NCBI GenBank assembly: GCA_003160755.1
Contig: QEXZ01000015.1
Location: 1-18,997 of the forward strand
Direction: 5' to 3'
DNA length: 18,997 bases
From: Methanomicrobiales archaeon
Lineage (GTDB): Archaea > Halobacteriota > Syntropharchaeia > Alkanophagales > Methanospirareceae
Part shown: positions 1-7,649 of the stretch, in pieces
Layout of the letters: each line of letters opens with the position of its first letter
Position numbering within the stretch: the stretch's first letter is position 1
Position numbers and translations under genes: made by a program
Notes under the pieces: model-generated
Databases searched by the model: none
The model's input: the letters and a program-made list of their open reading frames with translations, nothing else
What the model was told of the DNA's origin: nothing

Positions 1-417
1 GAGAAAAGAAAAAACCAGCTGCTTAAGATATTCGTTCTCCATACTCTCCGCTGTTTTTAATAGCTCATTGACCAGAAAGTCTATGTTTTTCGATGTTATT
101 GGCAGATATTCGGCGATGTCGCATGGTTCAGTACTTTTTTCAAGCCCTTCTGGCGTGAAGATTAACTGTAAGTGACCTTTGTAGGTTTCCACCATGCCCC
201 TTATACGAACAACGTCGCCGGGGTCGAATCGAGATGCGATTTCTTCCGCGTTATTCCAGCACTTCGCCCATATACTGCCCGAGCCATCTCCTAATTGCAC
301 CTGCAGGTAGTACCCTTCTTTTCTGATAAATTCTTTTAGTTCCTTCTCCATTACCAGAAAAGTGGAATCAACCGTGTTACCTGCCCTTAAATCTTTCACC
401 TTTTTTGTTTCGCTCAT
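1..417 (-). CDS. YhaM-like OB-fold/HD 3'-5' exoribonuclease, N-terminal part
   Basis: The reading frame opens with ATG at 417 and runs without a stop to base 1, so 139 residues are visible and the 3' part of the gene lies outside the window. Residues 8-90 look like an OB-fold nucleic-acid-binding domain, with the pattern LxVxLGDGSGSIWAKxW followed by DPGDVVRIRG and a second strand ending HLQLI. Residues 100-139 match the linker that joins the OB fold to the HD phosphohydrolase domain in YhaM/CBF1-family 3'-5' exonucleases. The HD residues themselves are not in the window, so catalysis cannot be judged. The gene is on the same strand as the SIR2 gene, 65 nt downstream of it, and could be cotranscribed. 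Its base composition (33 of 60 G+C at 181-240) is like dapB and unlike the intervening four genes, which suggests it is a host gene. An OB-fold protein of another HD subfamily is the main alternative. Confidence 0.75.
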   Translation of the reverse strand, partial: MSETKKVKDLRAGNTVDSTFLVMEKELKEFIRKEGYYLQVQLGDGSGSIWAKCWNNAEEIASRFDPGDVVRIRGMVETYKGHLQLIFTPEGLEKSTEPCDIAEYLPITSKNIDFLVNELLKTAESMENEYLKQLVFSFL

Positions 418-482
418 TTTTAGTCTATCTAATAACGCTTCTCTTATCCCCCCTTTCTCCTTCCCTCCTCTTATCTTTTCTC

Positions 483-1682
483 TTAGCTGTTGTTTTTGTA
501 TTTTTCAAGTTCTTCTTTTAACTTTTCAAAGAAAGTTTCTTTACCAAATTCTCCCTCTATTGGTATGATATTGTCTTTAATCGGCTCTAAATTCTTTATT
601 ACTTCATCTGGATTTCTATTTCCAAAAAGGATCTTTATTTTTTGATTTCTCTTCACGGCATCAAAGAAAATGTTTCTGATGTGTTCATCTCCAAAAGAGT
701 AGCCTATGACAATGCAAATCTTCTCTGAAAGTAAACTGGTTTTTAAACGAGCGAACAACTCAAAGAAAGGGTCTTTATAAACTTCTTTTTCACGCATTGG
801 GTAGATCATTGACTCAAGTCGTTCTTCACCGTTTGTGGTTGGCGTGGAATATAAAATATCTCTTTTTACGATTTTATCCCCTTCAATATATTGGTCAATC
901 GAACCGTGTAATTTGAAAAGTCTAATTGTTGGTATATCTTTATTATTGGCATATTTAATAATCTCGTCATATCTTTTTGGATTCCAAGCGTAATATCCAT
1001 CAGCAATATCTATGCTCCCTCCTGAAGCTGTAAAAGCAATGGAGAAAAAACCATCAGCATAAGATATACGGCGCAAGTTTTCACCATAGTCGTATTTTTT
1101 CTCGAAATAATACTCCCAAGTGAGAAGATCATAGTATTTCTCGATAATAATATCGTAATTTGTTGTAAAAATATCAAAAATTGGGCCGAGGTTAAACTTC
1201 AGAATTTCAAAAAGCTGATCATATACTCTAATAATGTCCTCCAACTTTTCTACCTTTTCTTCTAAAACGCAATTTTCTTTTATAAAATGAATTATTTTAG
1301 ATTGTAGTTCCTGCGATAGTTTTGAATCTTTTAAAGCAGGGGAGAAGTCTGAGCTGAGTCTTTTTAGCAGTTCTACCGGGACCTCTTTCATCCCTTTCAA
1401 AGGTCCGAGTAACTCCAATCCCACTGTTGTTTCTTCTAAGTTCGTTTTTAAATATCTTACTGATGGATTCGGTGATTCCTTGGTCAAATCATTCAAAACT
1501 GTAAGAATATCCTCTAAATTATTAGAGCCCAAGATATTTTTAATATCTAAATGTACTTCTCTCTCACCATCTTTTAATATTTCGTCAGCTTTGTTTTCAA
1601 ATTCTTCGCTCATCCCCTCCATCGTCTTAATCCCAAACCGCTTAGAAGCTCCAGCACCTAAAAATAGCGTCATTTTATTCAT
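483..1682 (-). CDS. SIR2-like NAD-consuming domain protein (candidate defence effector)
   Basis: This 399-aa protein has the signatures of SIR2-like proteins found in prokaryotic defence systems. The NAD-binding loop FLGAGAS is at residues 7-13, followed by GI at 17-18. TTNYD is at 173-177, with the Asn that is catalytic in SIR2 NADases. KLHGSI is at 257-262, with the catalytic His, and GYSFGDEHI at 327-335 is the late Rossmann strand typical of the SIR2_2 type. All key residues are present, so NAD hydrolysis is a reasonable inference; I see no recognisable C-terminal sensor beyond the catalytic fold. The start is the ATG at 1682, which overlaps the stop of the nuclease gene by 8 nt (ATGAATAA), implying translational coupling; a second in-frame ATG is at codon 4. 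Composition is AT-rich (18 of 60 G+C at 541-600). By position it would be the toxic effector of the four-gene operon. Confidence 0.88.
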   Translation of the reverse strand: MNKMTLFLGAGASKRFGIKTMEGMSEEFENKADEILKDGEREVHLDIKNILGSNNLEDILTVLNDLTKESPNPSVRYLKTNLEETTVGLELLGPLKGMKEVPVELLKRLSSDFSPALKDSKLSQELQSKIIHFIKENCVLEEKVEKLEDIIRVYDQLFEILKFNLGPIFDIFTTNYDIIIEKYYDLLTWEYYFEKKYDYGENLRRISYADGFFSIAFTASGGSIDIADGYYAWNPKRYDEIIKYANNKDIPTIRLFKLHGSIDQYIEGDKIVKRDILYSTPTTNGEERLESMIYPMREKEVYKDPFFELFARLKTSLLSEKICIVIGYSFGDEHIRNIFFDAVKRNQKIKILFGNRNPDEVIKNLEPIKDNIIPIEGEFGKETFFEKLKEELEKYKNNS

Positions 1683-3630
1683 TTTTCTTCTTTAATTCAA
1701 CCAGCTTTTCCTCATACAAATCTGTAAAGAATATTCTTGGCTTAAACTCTTCTATGCTGTTATTTTTCCTAAATTGGTTGAAATATGAACGTATTCTCTT
1801 TTCAAATTGCTTAGCCCCGTATAAAGGATATTTTCGGTATGGGAAAACTACCCAGATTTCATTTGGTCTTTCGGTTTCTTCAACTTCGGTAAGCACTCTT
1901 AACTTATCTTTTACAGCTTTTAACGGGTCATCTAAATTTTTGCAAGTCTCCACTTCTATCCAAATACTTCTCCCTTTTTCGGTTCTAACGGTTACATCTG
2001 GTCTTTTCACTGGTATTCTGTTTCCATTCTCATCAATCCTGAATTTTAACTTCTCAATCTCAATTTTCTCTGGATAATCTTCATATCTCGCCACTTCTTC
2101 TCTCCACTCTGTTTGATAATCCCTCCCATCAAGCTCTTCTATTTCCCACTTCTTTTTCCCTCTGTCCAATATCTCTTTTACAACCAATTGTTTCATCACA
2201 AAATGTTCATCAGATTCATTCTCCAATTTTGAAGAAGGCTGGAGATAATCTCTTATCTCAGGTTTGTTCTCATATTTGTCCCTCAATGTCTCCAAAGCCG
2301 AATCCTTTTTTCCCTCCATCTTATTCCAAAGTGGGTCTATTGCCTCTTCCGGTGGAATATCGAACAAATCGGAATTTATTAATTTCTCTACCTTGACATC
2401 TTCTCGATTTATTTGCAGTATTTTTGCAAATGTTTTGCCTATTTCTATGAGTTCCTTATCGCTGATAGTATCTTGGGTAAGTATAATTACAGAAAAATCT
2501 CCGTATTTTGTGAATGCTTTTTCGAGTTCATCAAAATTTGGCAGATTATCCTCTGACTTTGCAAAAACAATATACTTTAAAATCTCCTTTTTCAATGCTT
2601 TCGTGACCTCTTCCACTATTTTTGGTTTTTTTCCTAGTAACTCACTAGGACAATTTTCAATCCAGACCATTTTATAATAGTCGCATTTATCATCTGATAT
2701 ATCCACAAATTTTTCTTCTTCTTTGGGAGACAAGATTAGTTGAAGTTTTGGCTTTCTTCCTCTATCGCTTAGTTCAAGTGCTAAAAGACCTTTAAAAACA
2801 TCGAATCCCGACTCTTTCTTACCATGAATATAAAATAAGTGTGCATCAGAAGGAAGACCCGTTGAGCCACTTGTTATCCATGTTTCTTCGTCTTTTTTTA
2901 TTTCATCAAAATCCCCCAAAGAAATTTCATGTTCTACTCCTGTTGCTTCTGTAACATCTATTCCGCCTCCTGTAATTACTGAATCAACTTTAGACAAAAC
3001 TTCTTCATCAAAATTAGTTCTTGATATTACTTCTGGAACTTCAGCTATAGAGATTTCTGGAATGGTAACAACTCTTTCCTCAATTGTTATTTTTGGTAAA
3101 GGAGTATCAAATCCCGTCTTTGATATAGAAGGCGTAAAATTTGCTGGTTTAATCTCTGGGACTTTTGGCTTAATCCAATCAGAATGTTCTATAGTAGAAA
3201 CAGACGAATCAAAATCCGTTTTAACTACTACTTCCTCTGGCTCTTTTCTCCCGCTTGGGAGAACTTTTAATTTTTGAGGGACGGGTAAAAGTTCTTCTAC
3301 ACTTCCTTTTAGATGCTCTTTTACTGCCCTTTTAACTTTAATCTCCATAGCTGTTGATTTTATTTTTTCTTCTGATGCCGATATTTTAGTAGCTTGCTTG
3401 GGTCCAAAAAGAGGCAAATTAGTTTTTCCACTCTCGACTTCATGCCCTACGATTGCAGGGGGAACAAAACCAGTTTTTGCTTTTTGCTGCCCTTCGAATT
3501 TCTCTATCTTTACCTCGACAGGTATCTCTTTCCGCTCCTTAATACCCTCTTTAGATCTGGACTTAAATACTGGTTTTATAGCTATTTTATGCTTCAATTT
3601 CCCTTTCCTTCTTTCTATAGCCTCTTGCAT
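1675..3630 (-). CDS. Large protein with disordered repeat-bearing N-terminus and C-terminal PD-(D/E)XK-like nuclease domain
   Basis: This 651-aa protein has three visible parts. Residues 1-250 are low in predicted structure, rich in Lys, Glu, Pro and Ile, and carry a recurring short motif of the form [KR]T[GDN]F, often followed by D: KTGF at 52, KTDFD at 137, KTGFD at 171, RTNFD at 204. Residues 260-440 alternate hydrophobic strands and helices like an alpha/beta domain that I cannot name. Residues 470-640 look like a PD-(D/E)XK nuclease: a helix with Glu475, then RPDVTV (Asp545), then IWIEVET (Glu559 and Glu561) and a nearby Lys564, followed by an amphipathic helix and the strand EIWVVFP. 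It starts at the ATG at 3630, 1 nt after the TGA of the 217-aa gene and behind a GAGGTAGAG ribosome-binding stretch. It belongs to the AT-rich operon. Nuclease activity is inferred from motif layout only; full-length relatives are not known to me. Confidence 0.7.
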   Translation of the reverse strand: MQEAIERRKGKLKHKIAIKPVFKSRSKEGIKERKEIPVEVKIEKFEGQQKAKTGFVPPAIVGHEVESGKTNLPLFGPKQATKISASEEKIKSTAMEIKVKRAVKEHLKGSVEELLPVPQKLKVLPSGRKEPEEVVVKTDFDSSVSTIEHSDWIKPKVPEIKPANFTPSISKTGFDTPLPKITIEERVVTIPEISIAEVPEVISRTNFDEEVLSKVDSVITGGGIDVTEATGVEHEISLGDFDEIKKDEETWITSGSTGLPSDAHLFYIHGKKESGFDVFKGLLALELSDRGRKPKLQLILSPKEEEKFVDISDDKCDYYKMVWIENCPSELLGKKPKIVEEVTKALKKEILKYIVFAKSEDNLPNFDELEKAFTKYGDFSVIILTQDTISDKELIEIGKTFAKILQINREDVKVEKLINSDLFDIPPEEAIDPLWNKMEGKKDSALETLRDKYENKPEIRDYLQPSSKLENESDEHFVMKQLVVKEILDRGKKKWEIEELDGRDYQTEWREEVARYEDYPEKIEIEKLKFRIDENGNRIPVKRPDVTVRTEKGRSIWIEVETCKNLDDPLKAVKDKLRVLTEVEETERPNEIWVVFPYRKYPLYGAKQFEKRIRSYFNQFRKNNSIEEFKPRIFFTDLYEEKLVELKKKNE

Positions 3631-3631
3631 C

Positions 3632-4285
3632 TCACTCTACCTCAATATCATCTAAAACATCCTCATATCTTTTGAGTTCGTCTGAAAACGCATATTTTTC
3701 ACTATAGGTTTTAGTTATTAACTTATACTGCATTATCAGATCCAAAGCATCTTTCAATTGCTCCTCATTCAGTTCCATCCAATCCTTTAGTGCCTCTAAG
3801 ATTTCTTTTGGTTCTAAATCATAATTCCTTGTTTCCTTTGCTACTGCCTTCCATATTTTTAATATGGCAATAGCTCCTCCGTCAGCTTCTTTTAATGCTT
3901 GTAATCGAAATGTCAGCCATTCGAGTTCCGGATTGGGGATTTCTTTTAATAAAGCGGCAATGATCCTGTTTCTATATTCATCACCCCCAGGGATTTTAAA
4001 AAAACGAGAAGTGCCTTCTTTTATCGCCCCGCCAAGAGATTCATAAAAGCGATATACTTCTTTTATTTTCCCATTTTCAATTTCATATCCTAGAATACTA
4101 AGGAATTTATCCCTCGTCTTTTTGTCACTCAACAACTCAGGATACGCCTCTCGCATTGTCTCAAAATCCTGTCCTTCAGCGAGCATTATGAACTGCGATA
4201 TTCTGTTTGCAGTTGGCATTATAGCATAGAATGCATTCAGCAAGTTTTCAAGTTCGGTTTCAAAGGTTGGTTCTTCTTCAGGCAT
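3632..4285 (-). CDS. Uncharacterised mostly helical 217-aa protein of the SIR2/nuclease operon
   Basis: I do not recognise this family. The protein is acidic and almost entirely helical by inspection, without signal peptide or membrane segment. Residues 10-75 form regular helices, and the segment at 76-104 contains GGAIKEGTSRFFKIPGGDEY, glycine-rich and possibly a loop. Residues 165-208 (helix, helix, then KLITKTYSEKYAFSDEL) resemble the last part of a winged-helix fold, so a nucleic-acid-binding or regulatory role is possible but unproven. The start at 4285 is firm: GGGGG lies about 8 nt before the ATG, and the upstream gene's TAA is 1 nt away. The stop is 1 nt before the nuclease-gene ATG. 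Such spacing implies that the products are made together, perhaps as parts of one complex. Confidence 0.72.
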   Translation of the reverse strand: MPEEEPTFETELENLLNAFYAIMPTANRISQFIMLAEGQDFETMREAYPELLSDKKTRDKFLSILGYEIENGKIKEVYRFYESLGGAIKEGTSRFFKIPGGDEYRNRIIAALLKEIPNPELEWLTFRLQALKEADGGAIAILKIWKAVAKETRNYDLEPKEILEALKDWMELNEEQLKDALDLIMQYKLITKTYSEKYAFSDELKRYEDVLDDIEVE

Positions 4286-4286
4286 T

Positions 4287-5486
4287 TTAATATCCCCCTA
4301 GTTCCAAGATATTTTCTCTAATACTAAATTCTGTAGGATCAATTGCTCCTAAGAAAAGAGCCGGAGAGAGGTCATCAAATAACGTAAGTAAAGGGATATT
4401 ACATTTTTTGCTTTCTATAAGCCATCTTGCTCTAACAGTTCCAGAACCTGTCCACCGATATTCGCTCCATTGATGACCATATTTTGTGTAAACACTTAAT
4501 GAATGCTCCGATATAATAATTCCAGAAATTGTATACTTATGTTTAGACGCGTGCGAATTCCCTTTTTCTATATAATCAGGAAATTTCCAATTATTGATAG
4601 TTCTTTCAGCCTTCTCTTTAAAATCCTTCTTCAAATCAACAACACCTTCAAACAAAAACTCCAAATTCCCTCTAAAACTTTCTTTCTCAAAATATTTCCA
4701 AACACTCTCATTCAACCCACAAATCAGCCCACCAAAAGAGTTATCAGGTAAATGCCAAATTGTATAACCCCTTTTCACTTTACTATCGTTCTCGGTATTC
4801 TCTTCTATTTCGGGCTCAAAATACTTTTCTAACCCAACAAATCTCTTTAACGCTTCAAATTTCTCTTCTTTACTCAACTCTGGATAAGCCGTATCCAAAT
4901 ATCTTCTCGTTATCTTTCTTATAGCCCACAAAAATAGCGTATGCTGATTGTAATTAACCGTAATTTTAAGAGCATTGTCGTAAAAATCTTTGATTAGCTT
5001 AGCAACCTTTTCAGGCTCTCTTGTAAACTCTCCAAAATCAATTTCTGACGTTTCTGAACCAACAGCATCTATTAAACCATTCTGAGACGCAGATTCGAGA
5101 ATTGCATTTGTCTTTTCAGAGATACTCCTGACAAATTGCATAAACTCGCTTTCTTCTACCGCTCCAGTGACTTGGGACGTAACGCCTTCCCTTTGACTTA
5201 TCAGGTATTCTTGCAGATTACTAAGTTGAGTACCGAAGAACTTACTGTAAAATAACGCTAAACTCCGCTCTGAATAATCTCCGTCTTCTTTTACGCCTCC
5301 AAGCAAAATCTTCTTGAAATTTTCATCCTTTTCGGTTTCAATCTCGTTAAATAGAGTGCCGACAATTTCCTCTTTCAAATAGTTCCAATGCTTCACCAGA
5401 GCATCTGCAGAATCCCTCAGCGGGATAATGTAATCACTTACAAACTTCTTCCATTCTTCGTTACTCCAATAATCTCTTTCAGGCAT
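4287..5486 (-). CDS. Uncharacterised 399-aa protein, first gene of the SIR2/nuclease operon
   Basis: I do not recognise this family. The N-terminal half (residues 10-230) is helical and charged, opening with an aromatic-rich segment (YWSNEEWKKF). The C-terminal half (240-399) is strand-rich and includes YTIWHLPDNSFGGLICG at 241-257, the aromatic run QWSEYRWTGSGTVRARWLIE at 339-358, and a hydrophobic stretch IPLLTLFDDLSPALFLG at 364-380. No membrane segment or nucleotide-binding motif is evident. The ATG at 5486 has AGAGGGT about 9 nt upstream. A weak TATA-like CAAATAAAAG (rc of about 5509-5518) lies 71-nt intergenic from dapB, so either its own promoter or read-through from dapB could drive the operon. 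Its sense strand is strikingly C-poor, including 117 nt with no C (4610-4726). Being first, it may be the sensor or scaffold component; that is inference only. Confidence 0.72.
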   Translation of the reverse strand: MPERDYWSNEEWKKFVSDYIIPLRDSADALVKHWNYLKEEIVGTLFNEIETEKDENFKKILLGGVKEDGDYSERSLALFYSKFFGTQLSNLQEYLISQREGVTSQVTGAVEESEFMQFVRSISEKTNAILESASQNGLIDAVGSETSEIDFGEFTREPEKVAKLIKDFYDNALKITVNYNQHTLFLWAIRKITRRYLDTAYPELSKEEKFEALKRFVGLEKYFEPEIEENTENDSKVKRGYTIWHLPDNSFGGLICGLNESVWKYFEKESFRGNLEFLFEGVVDLKKDFKEKAERTINNWKFPDYIEKGNSHASKHKYTISGIIISEHSLSVYTKYGHQWSEYRWTGSGTVRARWLIESKKCNIPLLTLFDDLSPALFLGAIDPTEFSIRENILELGGY

Positions 5487-5557
5487 GTTCTTTACCCTCT
5501 TTCGTCATGCTTTTATTTGATTGGTCACCAGAGCACCTTCTTTAACGGTTCCCGCTA

Positions 5558-6364
5558 TCATTCCTCTTCCAATTCCCCCATCATCGCTTCCATCGAATAT
5601 ATCCCCGCTTCCTCTTTCCTGTTAATCCATTCAATGGCTTTTATCGCACCCAGAGCGAAAGCTTCTCGGCTCTGTGCACGATGTGTTATCTCCAGTCGCT
5701 CTCCCTTGCCCGCATACAATACCATGTGGTCGCCAACGATGTCCCCTGCACGGATTGCATGTATTCCTATCTCCTCATCCGTTCTCTCTCCTGTGATGCC
5801 CTGCCTGCCATAGACGAATGCGGTTTTTTCTCCGAGGCAATCAGCGAGGATTCCCGCGGCTTTTACCGCCGTCCCGCTTGGAGCGTCCTTTTTGTGCGAG
5901 TGATGCATCTCTATAATCTCCATGTGATACCGATATGGCAAAAAATGCCGTGCCGCCTCTGCAATCAATTTCCAGAAGACGTTCACACCGATAGAGAAGT
6001 TAGGAGAAATAATAGCAGGGACATGGTCTTTTATAGCGTTTTCCATCTTTTTGAACTGCTCCTCCGAGAATCCCGTTGTGCCAACCACGAGCTTTAGGTT
6101 GTTACGAGCGGCGACTTCGACGTTTTCAACTGCTGCTGCAGCGTTCGTAAAATCCACAAATACATCCGGCTCGACCCTGTTTAACACGTGCTCCAGTTCT
6201 TCAGGACTCGATATTTTTACGCCCGTTCCCGGTGCTATTTCTTCTCCTACACCACGGGAATCAAAACCCGCCACCAGTTCCATATTCTCGGTTTCCAGAA
6301 CGCTTCCCACCACCTGACCGCCCATTCTACCTCTTGCTCCCGCAACCGCTACTTTTATTGCCAT
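5558..6364 (-). CDS. dapB: 4-hydroxy-tetrahydrodipicolinate reductase
   Basis: DapB reduces the dihydrodipicolinate precursor with NAD(P)H in the diaminopimelate route to lysine. The sequence shows VAVAGARGRMGG near the N-terminus (the Rossmann GxxGxxG loop), VGTTG in the middle, SPNFSIGVNVFW, and the substrate and catalytic block EMHHSHKKDAPSGTA with the paired His, Lys and the DAPSGT loop. The C-terminal part (RAGDIVGDHMVLYAGKGERLEITHRAQSREAF) is also canonical. The length of 268 aa is normal. I chose the ATG at 6364 (MAIKVAV...) because family members start there; an in-frame ATG at 6376 would add four residues. It is divergent from rnz with only 67 nt between starts. It lies 71 nt upstream of the AT-rich operon on the same strand and has much higher G+C (36 of 60 at 5821-5880). 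Confidence 0.96.
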   Translation of the reverse strand: MAIKVAVAGARGRMGGQVVGSVLETENMELVAGFDSRGVGEEIAPGTGVKISSPEELEHVLNRVEPDVFVDFTNAAAAVENVEVAARNNLKLVVGTTGFSEEQFKKMENAIKDHVPAIISPNFSIGVNVFWKLIAEAARHFLPYRYHMEIIEMHHSHKKDAPSGTAVKAAGILADCLGEKTAFVYGRQGITGERTDEEIGIHAIRAGDIVGDHMVLYAGKGERLEITHRAQSREAFALGAIKAIEWINRKEEAGIYSMEAMMGELEEE

Positions 6365-6431
6365 GATTAATCCCATTATTCTGATTGTTTATTTATTTCT
6401 TTTGGTAAGCTTTCTTTCTAAGAAAAGCTTT

Positions 6432-7358
6432 ATGCTGCGAATAACGTTTTTAGGAACCGGTGGCTCGACACCAACGCCGAACAGGAATCCCTCTGCAATA
6501 GCTGTAAATAGAGAGGGGAAACTAATGCTGTTTGATTGTGGAGAAGGCACGCAGCGGCAGATGATGCGCGCAAAGACCGGAATGACGCTAAACTCAATTT
6601 TCGTCACGCATTTCCATGCAGACCATGTGCTCGGTATTCCCGGTCTGTTACAAACGATGGCGTTGCAGGGTCGGAAAGAGCCGCTGGAGATATACGGTCC
6701 AAGACACGTGGATAAATTCCTGTATCATCTTCTGGCTTTGGGTTATGCGGGAAGGAGTTTTGAAGTAAAAGCGATAGAACTGAAACCAGGGGACGTGGTA
6801 AAAAGACCGAAGTATGAGATAAGAGCGATAAAAACGGTGCACAATATAGTAAGTATAGGATACGTGTTGGAAGAGGCGATGCGACCCGGGAGATTTAATC
6901 GAGAAAGAGCAATAGAGCTCGGCATCAAACCCGGTCCTTTATTTTCCGAACTTCAATCAGGGCATTCCATCTCGGTAAATGGGAAAGTGGTGCGACCGGA
7001 ACAGGTTTTAGGACCGCCGCGACCCGGCAGGAAAATTGTATATACCGGCGATACAAGACCATGCGAAAGCGTGATAGAAGCGAGCAGGGGCGCAGACTTA
7101 TTAATACATGAGGGCACTTTATCGGAAGAAACGCAACGGTATGCGATTGAGTACATGCATTCGACTGCTACGGAAGCTGCAGAAGTGGCGAAGAAAGCGA
7201 GCGTGAGAAAACTTATCCTGACGCATATCAGTGCGAGGTATTCGGATTTAGGCGGTGCGAGCAAGCTGGAAGAAGAAGCACGGAGTGTGTTTGAGAACAC
7301 CGAAGTTGCAAGAGAGTTAATGACGATAGAGGTTCCTTATAGAGTCGAGGGGGAGTGA
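6432..7358 (+). CDS. rnz: Ribonuclease Z (tRNA 3' endonuclease)
   Basis: RNase Z cuts the 3' trailer from pre-tRNA. This 308-aa metallo-beta-lactamase-fold protein begins MLRITFLGTGGSTPTPNRNP and has FDCGEGTQRQM at about 34-44, the zinc motif THFHADH at 59-65, the family exosite region around residues 145-200, YTGDTRPC and LIHEGTLSEE, and the late His motifs HSTATEA and LILTHISARYSD. All metal ligands are present. The open frame extends upstream to 6363, but the hydrophobic extension is not family-like and overlaps the dapB start, so the ATG at 6432 is preferred. No strong ribosome-binding site precedes it; a TTTATTTA TATA-like element about 40 nt upstream would give a short leader. The 3' end overlaps the end of the RNase P RNA gene on the other strand by a few bases. 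Confidence 0.96.
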   Translation: MLRITFLGTGGSTPTPNRNPSAIAVNREGKLMLFDCGEGTQRQMMRAKTGMTLNSIFVTHFHADHVLGIPGLLQTMALQGRKEPLEIYGPRHVDKFLYHLLALGYAGRSFEVKAIELKPGDVVKRPKYEIRAIKTVHNIVSIGYVLEEAMRPGRFNRERAIELGIKPGPLFSELQSGHSISVNGKVVRPEQVLGPPRPGRKIVYTGDTRPCESVIEASRGADLLIHEGTLSEETQRYAIEYMHSTATEAAEVAKKASVRKLILTHISARYSDLGGASKLEEEARSVFENTEVARELMTIEVPYRVEGE

Positions 7359-7626
7359 GGAGAGTAAGCCCCCTTCTGTTTCGGCAGCATTTATCTGCGC
7401 GCCTTCTCAAATTGAGGCTTGCACCCACGAGGTTGGTCGTTCCATCCGTGACCATACGACCTCATCCTTACGGAATCATTGCATTGGTATGGCACGGTAT
7501 CGTTTCTATACCATAGCCAAGACTCTCGCCTTATGCCCTCACGGCATTCGTGCTTTCGCGGTGGAGGGACTTTCCTCAGCCTTCTTACAAAGGAAGAAGA
7601 CCGGCAGCTGCCCTTCCTCTCTCCCC
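7350..7626 (-). ncRNA. rnpB: RNase P RNA, archaeal type
   Basis: Read on the minus strand, this stretch carries the universal RNase P RNA cores. CR-I GAGGAAAGTCCCTCC is at 7563-7577, a CR-III-like segment AGAAACGATACCG follows, then the GTGGGTGCAAGCC segment, and CR-V ACAGAAGGGGGCTTAC is at 7364-7379. CR-I and CR-V are placed to form helix P4. The ends form P1: GGGGAGAGAGGA (7626-7615) pairs with TCCTCACTCCCC (7361-7350) at 11 of 12 positions, which fixes a length near 277 nt. The RNA is the catalytic part of the ribonucleoprotein that removes 5' leaders from pre-tRNAs. It has its own TATA box about 27 nt before the inferred 5' end. It lies downstream of ftsZ on the same strand and meets rnz tail to tail. 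The exact termini are inferred from pairing. Confidence 0.94.
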
Positions 7627-7649
7627 TATATCTAGATTGTTCTACTGCA

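Noticed and set aside
483..5486. A SIR2-HerA or short-Argonaute (SPARSA) type system
   Set aside because: None of the four proteins shows a HerA Walker A/B ATPase, PIWI, MID or APAZ-like signature, so the module is not assigned to these systems.
5479..5508. A nine-codon upstream frame (ATG at 5508, TGA overlapping the start of the 399-aa gene)
   Set aside because: It has no ribosome-binding site of its own and could easily arise by chance; conservation would be needed before calling it a leader peptide.
6363..6431. N-terminal extension of RNase Z with a hydrophobic, membrane-like segment
   Set aside because: Family members start at MLRITFLGTGG; the extension overlaps the dapB start and the promoter-like AT-rich region.
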